Shown here in pieces: positions 1-6,665 of a stretch of DNA of 7,001 nucleotides; position 1 is the stretch's first letter, and the number at the start of each line of letters is the position of its first letter. Below the pieces are notes generated by a model. The model did not search any database and was not told the origin of the DNA. It worked only from the letters and a program-made list of their open reading frames with translations. A program made the position numbers and the translations under genes. Source of the DNA: CF-113 sp035308345 (GTDB lineage Bacteria; Chloroflexota; Ktedonobacteria; Ktedonobacterales; Ktedonobacteraceae); contig DATGGW010000210.1 in assembly GCA_035308345.1 (NCBI GenBank), positions 1 to 7,001 of the forward strand, given 5' to 3'.

Positions 1-525
1 AGGATACTGGTCAACCCGACAGGGCGCTTCGTCACCGGCGGCCCGATGGGAGACGCCGGTCTGACAGGTCGCAAGATCATCGTTGATACCTACGGTGGCA
101 TGGCCCGGCATGGCGGCGGCGCTTTCAGTGGCAAAGACCCCACTAAAGTAGATCGTTCCGCTTCCTACGCGGTGCGGCATATCGCTAAAAATATTGTAGC
201 CGCAGGTCTGGCCGACCGCCTGGAATTGCAAGTCTCCTATGCCATTGGCGTAGCGCGTCCACTGTCGCTATTCGTAGACACCTCCGGCACCGGCAAAATC
301 TCTAACGAAGAGATCATTCGTCTGATTAACGAGCATTTCGACCTGCGCCCGGCCGGCATCATCCAGTCATTAGACTTGCGTCGGCCCATCTACCAGCCGA
401 CAGCCGCTTTCGGGCATTTTGGCCGCACCGACATCGACGCGCCCTGGGAAGCCCTCAATAAGGTACCTATGCTGCGCCGCGGCGTTGGAGCGAGCGTCGA
501 AACAAGCGATCAGGCAACTGCATAA
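1..525 (+). CDS. metK: S-adenosylmethionine synthetase, C-terminal part (5' end outside window)
   Basis: This cytosolic enzyme makes S-adenosylmethionine from methionine and ATP, supplying most cellular methyl transfer. The reading frame is open from base 1, so the gene begins upstream; 174 residues are visible of a family length near 400. GPMGDAGLTGRK lies at fragment residues 14-25. The glycine-rich active-site signature GGGAFSGKD is at residues 38-46 and continues into PTKVDRSA, the classic second signature of the family; its lysine and aspartate are intact. The family's usual C-terminal FGHFGR followed by PWE is present near residues 137-149. The stop is TAA at 523-525, followed by a long inverted repeat. 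The track-like internal ATG at 46 is a normal Met inside the conserved core, not the start. The identification is certain; only regulation is invisible because the upstream region is missing. Confidence 0.97.
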   Translation, partial: RILVNPTGRFVTGGPMGDAGLTGRKIIVDTYGGMARHGGGAFSGKDPTKVDRSASYAVRHIAKNIVAAGLADRLELQVSYAIGVARPLSLFVDTSGTGKISNEEIIRLINEHFDLRPAGIIQSLDLRRPIYQPTAAFGHFGRTDIDAPWEALNKVPMLRRGVGASVETSDQATA

Positions 526-545
526 GCTGGTTCTGTGAATGATTG

Positions 546-578
546 CCAGGGCGACCGCAAGGGTGCGCCCCTACCATA
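546..578 (-). repeat. Dispersed hairpin repeat, copy 1 (minus orientation)
   Basis: Read on the minus strand this starts TATGGTAGGGGCGCACC and ends GGTCGCCCTGG, with CTTGC in the middle. Compared with the copy at 2579-2610 it differs by one substitution (TATG for TATA) and one inserted C (GCGCACC for GCGACC). It forms the left arm of the inverted repeat after metK. Confidence 0.85.
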
Positions 579-608
579 CACGCATATCGAGTAAAACGCG
601 TAACGTCG

Positions 609-639
609 TATGGTAGGGGCGCACCCTTGCGGTCGCCCT
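609..639 (+). repeat. Dispersed hairpin repeat, copy 2 (plus orientation)
   Basis: This has the same sequence as copy 1 in the opposite direction, including the inserted C, up to GGTCGCCCT. The terminal GG of the other copies is missing: here TTCACAGA follows directly, whereas copy 1 has eight more bases (GGCAATCA on its own strand) before the same TTCACAGA. The shared flank suggests that copies 1 and 2 arose by inverted duplication of a longer segment. Confidence 0.85.
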
Positions 640-664
640 TTCACAGACCCTTGGTTGTATGGGC

Positions 665-696
665 TTGCCTTTTCTCTTGCTACAATCTCGTATAAT
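665..696 (+). promoter_or_regulatory. Candidate sigma-70-type promoter for the acyl-CoA dehydrogenase gene
   Basis: A perfect TATAAT lies at 691-696, about 60 bases before the ATG at 756. The best -35-like hexamer is TTGCCT at 665-670, but the spacer is 20 bases, longer than the usual 17. A second possible -10 is TACAAT at 681-686, preceded by TG with one base between (extended -10 form, 678-686). Either would give an untranslated leader of roughly 50-70 bases. The match is by eye only. Confidence 0.45.
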
Positions 697-755
697 TATT
701 GAGCAGGAGTGCCTTTTGTGTAAATGACGTAGGCCAAAGAAAGTGAGTATAAGCC

Positions 756-1907
756 ATGGTGGACTTTTCGCTCAATGAAGAGCAACTGGCAATTCGTGAT
801 ACGTGCCGTGATTTTGCCGAACAGGAGATCAAACCACTCGCGGAAGAAATAGATCGCTCCGGGCAATTCCCCTACGAACTCATTCGCAAGATGGGCGAAC
901 TGGGGCTGCTGGGGCTGCCTTTCCCGGAAGAATTCGGCGGCGCGGGCGCAGATTTCCTCTCCTACTGTATCGCCATAGAAGAAATCTCGCGCGGTGATGT
1001 CTCGGTTGGCATCACAATGGAAGCGCATACCTCCCTGGGAGCCAGCCCTTTCTACTCTTATGGCAGCAAGCAACAAAAAGAGCAATATCTTGTTCCCCTG
1101 GCGCGCGGCGAGCAGCTATGGGCCTTTGGCTTGACCGAACCTGGAGCCGGTTCCGACTCCGGCGGCACGCAAACCCGCGCTTACCTGCGCGATGGATTCT
1201 GGCATATCAACGGATCCAAGGCCTTTATCACCAACGCGGGCACCGACATGACCGGCGGCGTCACCATTACCGCCGTCACCGGCAAACGGTCAGATGGACG
1301 CAACGAAATTACCAATATCATCGTTCCCAAAAGCACTCCTGGCTACATCATTGGCAATGCCTACAAGAAGATGGGCTGGAAAGCCTCCGATACGCGCCCG
1401 CTCACCTTTGAAGATTGCACCATCCCCGCGGGCGATATCCTGGGCCAACGTGGAGACGGCTTCAAGCAGTTCATGCAGATTCTCGATGCCGGGCGCGTCG
1501 CCATTGCCGCGCTTTCCGTCGGCCTTGCCCAGGCCTGCCTGGATGAAAGCCTGGCCTATGCCAAAATGCGCAAACAATTTGGTCAGCCCATCAGCAAATT
1601 CCAGGCTATTCAATTTAAATTGGCCGATATGGATACAGAAATAGAATTAGCTCGTTTAATGTATTACAAGGCCGCCTGGCTGCATATGCAGGGCAAACCC
1701 TACACACGCGAGGCATCAATCGCAAAACTCTTTGCCTCGGAGACCGCCAAACGCGCTGCAGACCAGGCTGTGCAGATACATGGCGGCTACGGCTTCATGG
1801 ACGAATACCCTGTTTCACGCTACTGGCGCAGCGTCAAAATCAACGAAATTGGTGAAGGCACCAGCGAGGTGCAGCGCATGCTGATCGCCAAATTGCTCGG
1901 GTGCTGA
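756..1907 (+). CDS. Acyl-CoA dehydrogenase, short-chain (butyryl-CoA) type
   Basis: A 383-residue FAD enzyme that introduces the alpha-beta double bond into acyl-CoA thioesters, passing electrons to electron-transfer flavoprotein; the usual role is beta-oxidation of fatty acids or breakdown of amino-acid-derived acyl-CoAs. Full family length. Seen: family signature 1 GLTEPGAGSDSGG at 125-137; MRKQFGQPI at 271-279, part of the FAD-binding region; signature 2 starting QIHGGYGF at 340-347; and GEGTSEVQR at 366-374, which places the catalytic base at Glu367. LDAGR at 243-247 has Gly where isovaleryl-CoA dehydrogenases carry their catalytic Glu, which supports the short/medium-chain class. The start is fixed by an in-frame TAA at 750-752; AAGTGAG at 741-747 is only a weak ribosome binding site. 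Likely co-transcribed with the DUF1003 gene 32 bases downstream. The exact substrate cannot be read from sequence. Confidence 0.93.
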   Translation: MVDFSLNEEQLAIRDTCRDFAEQEIKPLAEEIDRSGQFPYELIRKMGELGLLGLPFPEEFGGAGADFLSYCIAIEEISRGDVSVGITMEAHTSLGASPFYSYGSKQQKEQYLVPLARGEQLWAFGLTEPGAGSDSGGTQTRAYLRDGFWHINGSKAFITNAGTDMTGGVTITAVTGKRSDGRNEITNIIVPKSTPGYIIGNAYKKMGWKASDTRPLTFEDCTIPAGDILGQRGDGFKQFMQILDAGRVAIAALSVGLAQACLDESLAYAKMRKQFGQPISKFQAIQFKLADMDTEIELARLMYYKAAWLHMQGKPYTREASIAKLFASETAKRAADQAVQIHGGYGFMDEYPVSRYWRSVKINEIGEGTSEVQRMLIAKLLGC

Positions 1908-1923
1908 CTGCCGACTACCGGCT

Positions 1924-1930
1924 AAGGAGA
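1924..1930 (+). promoter_or_regulatory. Ribosome binding site of the DUF1003 gene
   Basis: AAGGAGA lies nine bases before the ATG at 1940. This decides the start: the frame is also open back to a GTG at 1901, but that GTG overlaps the end of the preceding gene, and the 13 residues it would add include nothing family-like. Confidence 0.85.
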
Positions 1931-1939
1931 GACCTACCT

Positions 1940-2578
1940 ATGGACGTTACACCCGCTTCTAACGTTGTCGATCAAAATAATTTGCAAGCTCATCACGCGC
2001 ATAAGAGCTTATTAGAAGGGATACACTTCAAATATCCCACATTTAAGCATGACCATCCACCCGTCATCGATGTGAATGAGGTGGCAGATGAACGCATGAC
2101 TATCGGGCAGAGGATTGCAGATGGTGTGGCTACTACTATGGGGAGTTGGCGGTTTATTATCATCCAAACAGTCATCGTCGGTATTTGGATTACCAGCAAT
2201 GTCTGGTTGCTGGCACATCCATTCGATCCCTATCCTCTAATACTTTTGAATTTACTTTTTTCCACGCAAGCCGCATATGCTGCTCCTGTGATAATGATGT
2301 CGCAGAACCGCCAGGCGGCCAAGGACCGGCTGACGGCCGAAAGCGATTACCGCACCAACGTTAAGGGTGAAGAAGAAATACGCTTCATCATGGAGCATCT
2401 GGATCACCAGGACACGGTGCTACTCCAACTCGTCAAGCGCATCGAAGAACAGCATCTGGAGATAAAGGAACACCTCGTCCGTCTCGATCCCACACTAGCG
2501 GAGAGGTTAGGCGCTGACATTGTCAAAATGAGCCAGAAGTCGTTAACAGAGAATGAAGATGAAGTCGGCAATTCGTAA
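1940..2578 (+). CDS. DUF1003 family membrane protein
   Basis: A 212-residue protein of the DUF1003 family, whose biochemical function is not established. Seen: a hydrophilic, histidine-rich N-terminus (about 1-50); the conserved entry TIGQRIADGVATTMGSWRF at 54-72; two membrane helices, about 71-92 and 99-119; the family hallmarks FDPYPLILLN (95-104) between the helices and APVIMMSQNRQAAKDR (115-130) just after the second; then a charged helical tail (about 140-185) with heptad-like leucines and isoleucines that could form a coiled coil. The expected topology is a helical hairpin with both ends on the cytoplasmic side; this is inferred. It follows the acyl-CoA dehydrogenase by 32 bases with its own strong ribosome binding site, probably as the second gene of that transcript, but nothing links the two functions. 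The stop codon directly abuts a dispersed repeat. Confidence 0.9.
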   Translation: MDVTPASNVVDQNNLQAHHAHKSLLEGIHFKYPTFKHDHPPVIDVNEVADERMTIGQRIADGVATTMGSWRFIIIQTVIVGIWITSNVWLLAHPFDPYPLILLNLLFSTQAAYAAPVIMMSQNRQAAKDRLTAESDYRTNVKGEEEIRFIMEHLDHQDTVLLQLVKRIEEQHLEIKEHLVRLDPTLAERLGADIVKMSQKSLTENEDEVGNS

Positions 2579-2610
2579 TATAGTAGGGGCGACCCTTGCG
2601 GTCGCCCTGG
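2579..2610 (+). repeat. Dispersed hairpin repeat, copy 3
   Basis: This 32-base unit starts TATAGTAGGGG immediately after the TAA of the DUF1003 gene. GGGCGACC at 2587-2594 pairs perfectly with GGTCGCCC at 2600-2607 around the five-base loop CTTGC. It fills most of the 48-base gap between two convergent genes, where a strong hairpin on both strands could hinder read-through in each direction. No T-run follows on either strand, so it is not a textbook terminator. Confidence 0.88.
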
Positions 2611-2626
2611 ATTCATATACTCGCTA

Positions 2627-4453
2627 TTATTTCGGCCAGTTAAATGCGAAGATATCCACCGGCGTGAGCTCACCATTAGTAGTGCTTGTCGCGTTTGAGG
2701 TAGTGCCCATCATCCATACGGCGGAGTTTCCGTTGACTGCCAGGAATGTGGCATCATTCAGGATATTCCCGGTCGTCACATCGTTCTGTGTAGGAACATC
2801 ATACATCTCGTACCCTTTGTCACCCTGCCACAGCGCGAAATCTGCGCCGACCTGCAGCGCGTAAGCCGGTCCCGTGTTGTTCAGCGATATTGGCTGCGTC
2901 AACACATCGCTAACCAGCGGCTGCATAAGCACCTGCCCGCGCACCAGGGAATCGAGCGACGGCGCGTAAATGTTGGGGTCCATGCGCGGGATGATGGTTG
3001 TGCTGAGTTGTGGTGTTGTCACAACCGGCGGCCCACTGGTCGTCGGCGTTCCCGCCTGTGAATTGGAGACAGTCGCGGTGCTCAGCCAGAACAGCGTATC
3101 GTCTGCGACTTGCGGGCGGAAGGACATACCATCAGTGCGGAAAGGCATCTGCTGCGTAATCTGCGCAACATGTCCGGCCCAACGCCCGTGTGTTGGGCGT
3201 ACCGCGCCAGGAGCATCAATTTCCTGCTGCATCCAGATATCGCTGTTCAGTACTCCGGCTTCAGACATCCATTCATCGGCCCAGTAGATCTCGTTCGCGT
3301 TGCTATTCGCGGTCGGTGAAGTGAAGATATGACCTGGATTGGTCGCCGCGATCTCAGTCATGGTGGATTTGCCCGCGATGTTCAGTTGATATTCCAGCAA
3401 ATGCGGCGTGCCGTTAGCATCGATCATGGCCACCAGCAGCACACTTTGTGTTAACCATATGCCCTGTACCGGGGTATGTACCCATGTAGGAGCGGTAAGC
3501 TGGTTAAACGTCCCCTGCAGAAGGACGGTCGGTGTAATCGCTAGAGCTGCCGGGGCCCCTGCTACCTGTGCCAGTGAAAGGATGCGTAGACTCCAGGGAA
3601 GCAGCACCTGGCGTTGGCCGATGTTGCGCATGTATTTATTGGACTGCACTACCGGCCTGTCATATTGTATCCATACTACCCACTGCGGCGTGCTTCCGAG
3701 CACGATTATTGGCTGCTCGGCTGGCTGAGCCAACAATGGTGTTGGCGTACTCGCCTTATTTGCGCGGTCAAGTTGAAGTAGCATCCAGGCAGAGCTTGCC
3801 CCGTCCTGGTAGGCAGTGTAGTAGATACTGTCGCTATTAGCCACCGCGCTAACGATATGCTGGTAGGGCGTTACAGCTGCATAAGTGGCTTTTTGAATGT
3901 CGACGCGATCGAGCTCATTACTGTTGGTGTTGGAGATATGAGCGAGATGGGTTGCGTTGCCCTGGGCCAGCAGCAGGAGCGAAGTTAATCCGCCCATCAG
4001 CAGTACCATCAAAAACGTTGCAGCCACACCAAGCACGGCAAACTGGCTCATGTGCGAGCGCGGTCGGCTCTTGCGTTTGGCGCGAATAATGGGCAATGGC
4101 CCGGTTTCAGCCGTCGAGAACGCGCTGAAAGCGTTTGAGGTTTGTGTGGATCGAGCGTGATCGTGCAGGTATGGTTTGAGAAATTCAGGAGTGGTGACAG
4201 TTCCCGGCGCGGACTTTTGCAGAAACTGCATATGCTCATGAGCCAGCGCGCGCATCACTTTCTCGCGCATATCAGGCGGCGGTTCCAGTTCGGGCAAAGC
4301 GCGTACTCGCTCGCCGATCATCATATTGCGGGCGAGCGCTTGCCGGCAGGATGCGCAACGTTCCAGATGTACATCCAGGTCGGTGGTATCGAACTCTCCG
4401 TCTTTCAATTCGTGATATGCGGACATCATTGTCCGCGCCTGCTCGCAATTCAC
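2627..4453 (-). CDS. Membrane-bound zinc-finger anti-sigma factor with large outer sensor domain
   Basis: A 608-residue protein, probably the partner that holds the adjacent ECF sigma factor inactive at the membrane. Domains: residues 1-75 resemble a zinc anti-sigma domain, with Cys3, then His29-x3-Cys33-x2-Cys36; about 76-137 is a linker ending in a basic stretch (RAKRKSRPRSH); about 138-163 is one hydrophobic membrane helix; about 164-608 should lie outside the membrane. The outer part shows recurring short beta-like stretches with Trp (QWVVW, EIYWADEW, TLFWLS, FALWQGDKG, SAVWMMG), suggestive of a beta-propeller, and a Pro/Thr-rich spacer near 465-488. This fold is inferred, not recognised at family level. 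Typical ZAS-type anti-sigma factors are only about 200-300 residues. The start is a GTG interleaved with the sigma stop (GTGA, 4453-4450), indicating coupled translation and near-equal synthesis. The signal sensed is unknown. Confidence 0.82.
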   Translation of the reverse strand: MNCEQARTMMSAYHELKDGEFDTTDLDVHLERCASCRQALARNMMIGERVRALPELEPPPDMREKVMRALAHEHMQFLQKSAPGTVTTPEFLKPYLHDHARSTQTSNAFSAFSTAETGPLPIIRAKRKSRPRSHMSQFAVLGVAATFLMVLLMGGLTSLLLLAQGNATHLAHISNTNSNELDRVDIQKATYAAVTPYQHIVSAVANSDSIYYTAYQDGASSAWMLLQLDRANKASTPTPLLAQPAEQPIIVLGSTPQWVVWIQYDRPVVQSNKYMRNIGQRQVLLPWSLRILSLAQVAGAPAALAITPTVLLQGTFNQLTAPTWVHTPVQGIWLTQSVLLVAMIDANGTPHLLEYQLNIAGKSTMTEIAATNPGHIFTSPTANSNANEIYWADEWMSEAGVLNSDIWMQQEIDAPGAVRPTHGRWAGHVAQITQQMPFRTDGMSFRPQVADDTLFWLSTATVSNSQAGTPTTSGPPVVTTPQLSTTIIPRMDPNIYAPSLDSLVRGQVLMQPLVSDVLTQPISLNNTGPAYALQVGADFALWQGDKGYEMYDVPTQNDVTTGNILNDATFLAVNGNSAVWMMGTTSNATSTTNGELTPVDIFAFNWPK

Positions 4454-5274
4454 TTGTCACCCACTTCTTGTTGGTACAGAATCGTAAATCGTTCGCGCGC
4501 TCGCATCAGGCGCATTTTCACCGCCGATGCGCTGATATTCAATACCTCCGCGATTTCAGCGCAGGAGTGCCCATCATTTTCGTATAGCCATAAACAGACC
4601 GCGTATTTTTGTGGCAACTGCTTAAAGATGCGCTCTACAATTTCACGATCTGCAACGCGATTCTCAAAACGCCCGCCATCGTAGCTCCCACGCTCATACA
4701 AAGCTGTGATAGAGCCGCTCCGCCCTTCGCCATCTTCATTGTTCGAGCTAAGATTCTCTGAGGCCACGCCACCGGCATCGGATACCACTCCCGCGCCGAT
4801 GCCCCGATCTTCATTAAACAAGGACAGCGGCAGCCAGGAAATCAATCGCCGCCTGCGTAGTGTATCCGTCGTGGTATTGGACGCGATGCGATAGAGCCAG
4901 GCCGATAAAGCCCCCGGCTGTACTACCGTTCCGTTGAGCAACGCCTTGTACGCCTTGACGAATACATCCTGCGCAAGATCATATGCTTGTTCACGGTTGC
5001 CTATTAAATGGTAGATGAAATTTGTGATAGGCCCTTGAAAGCGCAGGAAAATCGCCTCAAAGTCTGCCACATCTACCCGCTGCGCCAGTTGTTCCAGCGC
5101 GCTTGCAGACTGCACGGAGATCGTGTCGGTCACCTGTTCTCCCTCATCGACTGATACCTCTGCGCAGCTATCCTCTTCACCCTGCAAAGGATGGGTAGCA
5201 TAGCTCGTAGCCTCGGTATCCAGCGTAGAGTGCAATCTACTGTTCGAGTTGTAGAGACGGATAGCGGTATCCAT
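4450..5274 (-). CDS. ECF-type RNA polymerase sigma factor
   Basis: A 274-residue group IV (extracytoplasmic function) sigma factor that would direct RNA polymerase to a small regulon once released by the downstream anti-sigma factor. Region 2 spans about 70-142: FEAIFLRFQGPITNFIYHL, the core-binding DLAQDVFVKAYKAL (99-112), and WLYRIASNTTTDTLRRRR (126-143) for promoter -10 recognition. Region 4 spans about 209-262: IFKQLPQKYA, then the helix-turn-helix HSCAEIAEVLNISASAVKMR (236-255). Two oddities: an acidic N-terminal extension of about 68 residues and a Gly/Ser/Asn-rich linker of about 65 residues between the domains; ECF proteins are usually near 170-200 residues. The ATG at 5274 has only a weak AAGG 12 bases upstream, and ATG-TAA just before it blocks extension. 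The 127-base gap from the upstream threonine synthase gene shows no promoter I can defend, so transcription may come from an unrecognised promoter or read-through. Confidence 0.92.
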   Translation of the reverse strand: MDTAIRLYNSNSRLHSTLDTEATSYATHPLQGEEDSCAEVSVDEGEQVTDTISVQSASALEQLAQRVDVADFEAIFLRFQGPITNFIYHLIGNREQAYDLAQDVFVKAYKALLNGTVVQPGALSAWLYRIASNTTTDTLRRRRLISWLPLSLFNEDRGIGAGVVSDAGGVASENLSSNNEDGEGRSGSITALYERGSYDGGRFENRVADREIVERIFKQLPQKYAVCLWLYENDGHSCAEIAEVLNISASAVKMRLMRARERFTILYQQEVGDK

Positions 5275-5401
5275 TGGTTACATTTACCTTATCTATATTC
5301 ATTAGAACTGCCATAAAACGGCATGGGACATAATTGCGAGTATCATTTAACTTTCGTAGCATAACATATTTCCCCTCAAATTACTGTGGAGTAGTAGACA
5401 T

Positions 5402-6607
5402 TTATGCAAATTTTCCTATATCTGTTAAGCCACTGCCTGTAAAAAACAGCACTGTCTCGGCTTCAGGTTCCAAAAAGTGCGTGGCCAGCAATTCGTGATA
5501 GGCTGCGATTGTGGCGGCGGCCTCGATTGCAATCAGCATCCCCTCACGCTGTGCCGCGTATCTCACCATCGCAAGCATCGCCTCATCGCTCACTGCCACG
5601 GCTGTTCCACCGCTTTCGCGTACGGCCTTGAGTATCAGGCGATCCCCAATGGCCGATGGAACGCGCAGTCCTGCTGCCACGGTATGCGCCTCCCGGGCAG
5701 GCCACGCTTCCGCTTCATCCATCCCGGCATGAAAAGCGCGCACCAGTGGTGCGCAGCCCTCGGCCTGCGCGACAATCATTTTAGGCAGCCTATCATCATG
5801 TATCCAGCCCAGTTCTCGCAGTTCGGCGAAGGCTTTCCACATACCAACCACGCCTGTTCCGCCACCTGCCGGGTAGATAATGGCATCCGGCAGTCGCCAG
5901 CCAAGCTGCTCTGCCAGTTCCAGGCCCATCGTTTTCTTGCCCTCAGCACGGTATGGCTCGCGCAGCGTTGCCACATTAAACCAGCCGCGCTGCTGCGCCA
6001 CTCCCGCAGCTACACGCCCCGCGTCGCTGATCAGGCCCTCCACCAGCTCAACTTCAGCGCCATACATACGCGCCTGTCGCAAACACGTTTCTGGAGCATC
6101 GATCGGCGCTGACACATAGCCAGGCACGCCTGCGCGCGCCGCGTATGCCGCCATGGCGGCCCCGGCGTTGCCGGCAGTCGGCGTCACCAGCCCGTGCGCT
6201 CCCAATTCAACTGCGCGTGAAACCGCTGCCGCCATGCCCCTGGCCTTAAAGCTGCCCGTCGGGTTCTGGCCCTCGTCCTTAATCAATAGCCGCGCGCCCG
6301 TAGGGGCCAGATTGATCGTGCCCGGCGGAGCCAGGCACGACGCAGCTAACAACGGTGTCATCCCCTCGCCCAGTGTCTGCACAAATCGCTCGTCTCGCAC
6401 CGGCAGCAGTTCATGATAGCGCCACATACTCGCCTCACGTCCCGCCAGCTCGCTCGGCGTCAAGTCACGCGCCAGCGCTACAAGATCATACCTTGCCAAC
6501 AGAGGCCGCGCACAGCACAGACTGACGTTTTGAAGCCGGTCGGCATCGTATCGGCGCTGGCACTCGCTGCATTCAAGATGGCTAAGATAGCTGAAACGAG
6601 CACTCAT
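5402..6607 (-). CDS. thrC: Threonine synthase (PLP-dependent)
   Basis: A 401-residue fold-type II PLP enzyme, most likely converting O-phosphohomoserine to threonine and phosphate, the last step of threonine synthesis. Seen: an N-terminal zinc-ribbon-like segment with Cys13-x2-Cys16 and Cys31-Cys32; LGEGMTPL at 79-86; the PLP lysine in NPTGSFKARG (Lys121); TAGNAG at 144-149 contacting the cofactor; EGKKTMGLELAEQLGW at 222-237, typical of this threonine synthase branch; the phosphate-binding AGGGTG at 247-252; and TGSG at 390-393. Length fits the family. The start ATG at 6607 is followed by conserved sequence and sits just after a strong extended -10, leaving no room for a ribosome binding site. 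Alternatives are related PLP lyases or a paralogue such as a cysteate-synthase-like enzyme; the EGKKTMG stretch argues for threonine synthase. No thrA/thrB-like neighbour is in view, so pathway membership is by homology only. Confidence 0.88.
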   Translation of the reverse strand: MSARFSYLSHLECSECQRRYDADRLQNVSLCCARPLLARYDLVALARDLTPSELAGREASMWRYHELLPVRDERFVQTLGEGMTPLLAASCLAPPGTINLAPTGARLLIKDEGQNPTGSFKARGMAAAVSRAVELGAHGLVTPTAGNAGAAMAAYAARAGVPGYVSAPIDAPETCLRQARMYGAEVELVEGLISDAGRVAAGVAQQRGWFNVATLREPYRAEGKKTMGLELAEQLGWRLPDAIIYPAGGGTGVVGMWKAFAELRELGWIHDDRLPKMIVAQAEGCAPLVRAFHAGMDEAEAWPAREAHTVAAGLRVPSAIGDRLILKAVRESGGTAVAVSDEAMLAMVRYAAQREGMLIAIEAAATIAAYHELLATHFLEPEAETVLFFTGSGLTDIGKFA

Positions 6608-6614
6608 ACATAAT

Positions 6615-6623
6615 AGTATAGCA
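6615..6623 (-). promoter_or_regulatory. Extended -10 promoter of the threonine synthase gene (probable leaderless start)
   Basis: On the minus strand the sequence reads TGCTATACT: a TATACT hexamer (6620-6615) preceded by TG and one base, the extended -10 form. No good -35 is found at 16-18 bases, which extended -10 promoters can tolerate. Transcription would start around 6608-6607, that is, at or one base before the ATG at 6607. Confidence 0.55.
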
Positions 6624-6665
6624 TGTTATGGCTACGGTTGCTTAGTTGCTTCCTTCCTGCGCGTG

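Larger units (their letters stand above)
532..647. repeat. Long imperfect inverted repeat after metK
   Basis: Bases 548-579 are the exact reverse complement of 608-639 (32 bp each). The pairing resumes outward: TCTGTGAA at 532-539 matches TTCACAGA at 640-647, with an extra 8 bases (540-547) on the left arm only. The loop (580-607) adds a short ACGC/GCGT pairing at 580-583 and 598-601. Each arm is one copy of the dispersed GTAGGGGCG repeat, placed head to head. A transcript leaving metK would fold into a very stable stem of about 40 pairs. It may block read-through or protect the metK 3' end, but no run of T follows directly, so it is not a canonical intrinsic terminator. Confidence 0.9.

Noticed and set aside
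532..660. Intrinsic terminator of metK
   Set aside because: The stem is very strong, but no U-tract follows it; the nearest T-rich stretch (669-678) is more than 20 bases beyond, so the terminator label is not justified.
1901..1939. GTG at 1901 as start of the DUF1003 gene
   Set aside because: It overlaps the end of the acyl-CoA dehydrogenase gene and has no ribosome binding site, while AAGGAGA sits nine bases before the ATG at 1940.
4142..4684. 180-codon plus-strand open frame across the sigma/anti-sigma junction
   Set aside because: It lies opposite two well-supported genes, has no recognisable domain or ribosome binding site, and looks like a shadow of GC-biased coding on the other strand.
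5309..5323. Small hairpin TGCC/GGCA between the threonine synthase and sigma genes
   Set aside because: Only four or five pairs and no T-run follows; not enough for a terminator or operator.
5275..5401. ECF-type autoregulatory promoter upstream of the sigma gene
   Set aside because: I looked for GGAAC-like and GTC-like elements at suitable spacing and for sigma-70 boxes; only isolated TATGTT/TATGCT hexamers without a matching -35 were found.
5477..6112. 211-codon plus-strand open frame opposite threonine synthase
   Set aside because: It is antisense to the conserved core of the enzyme, and its Cys/His-rich translation shows no family motif.
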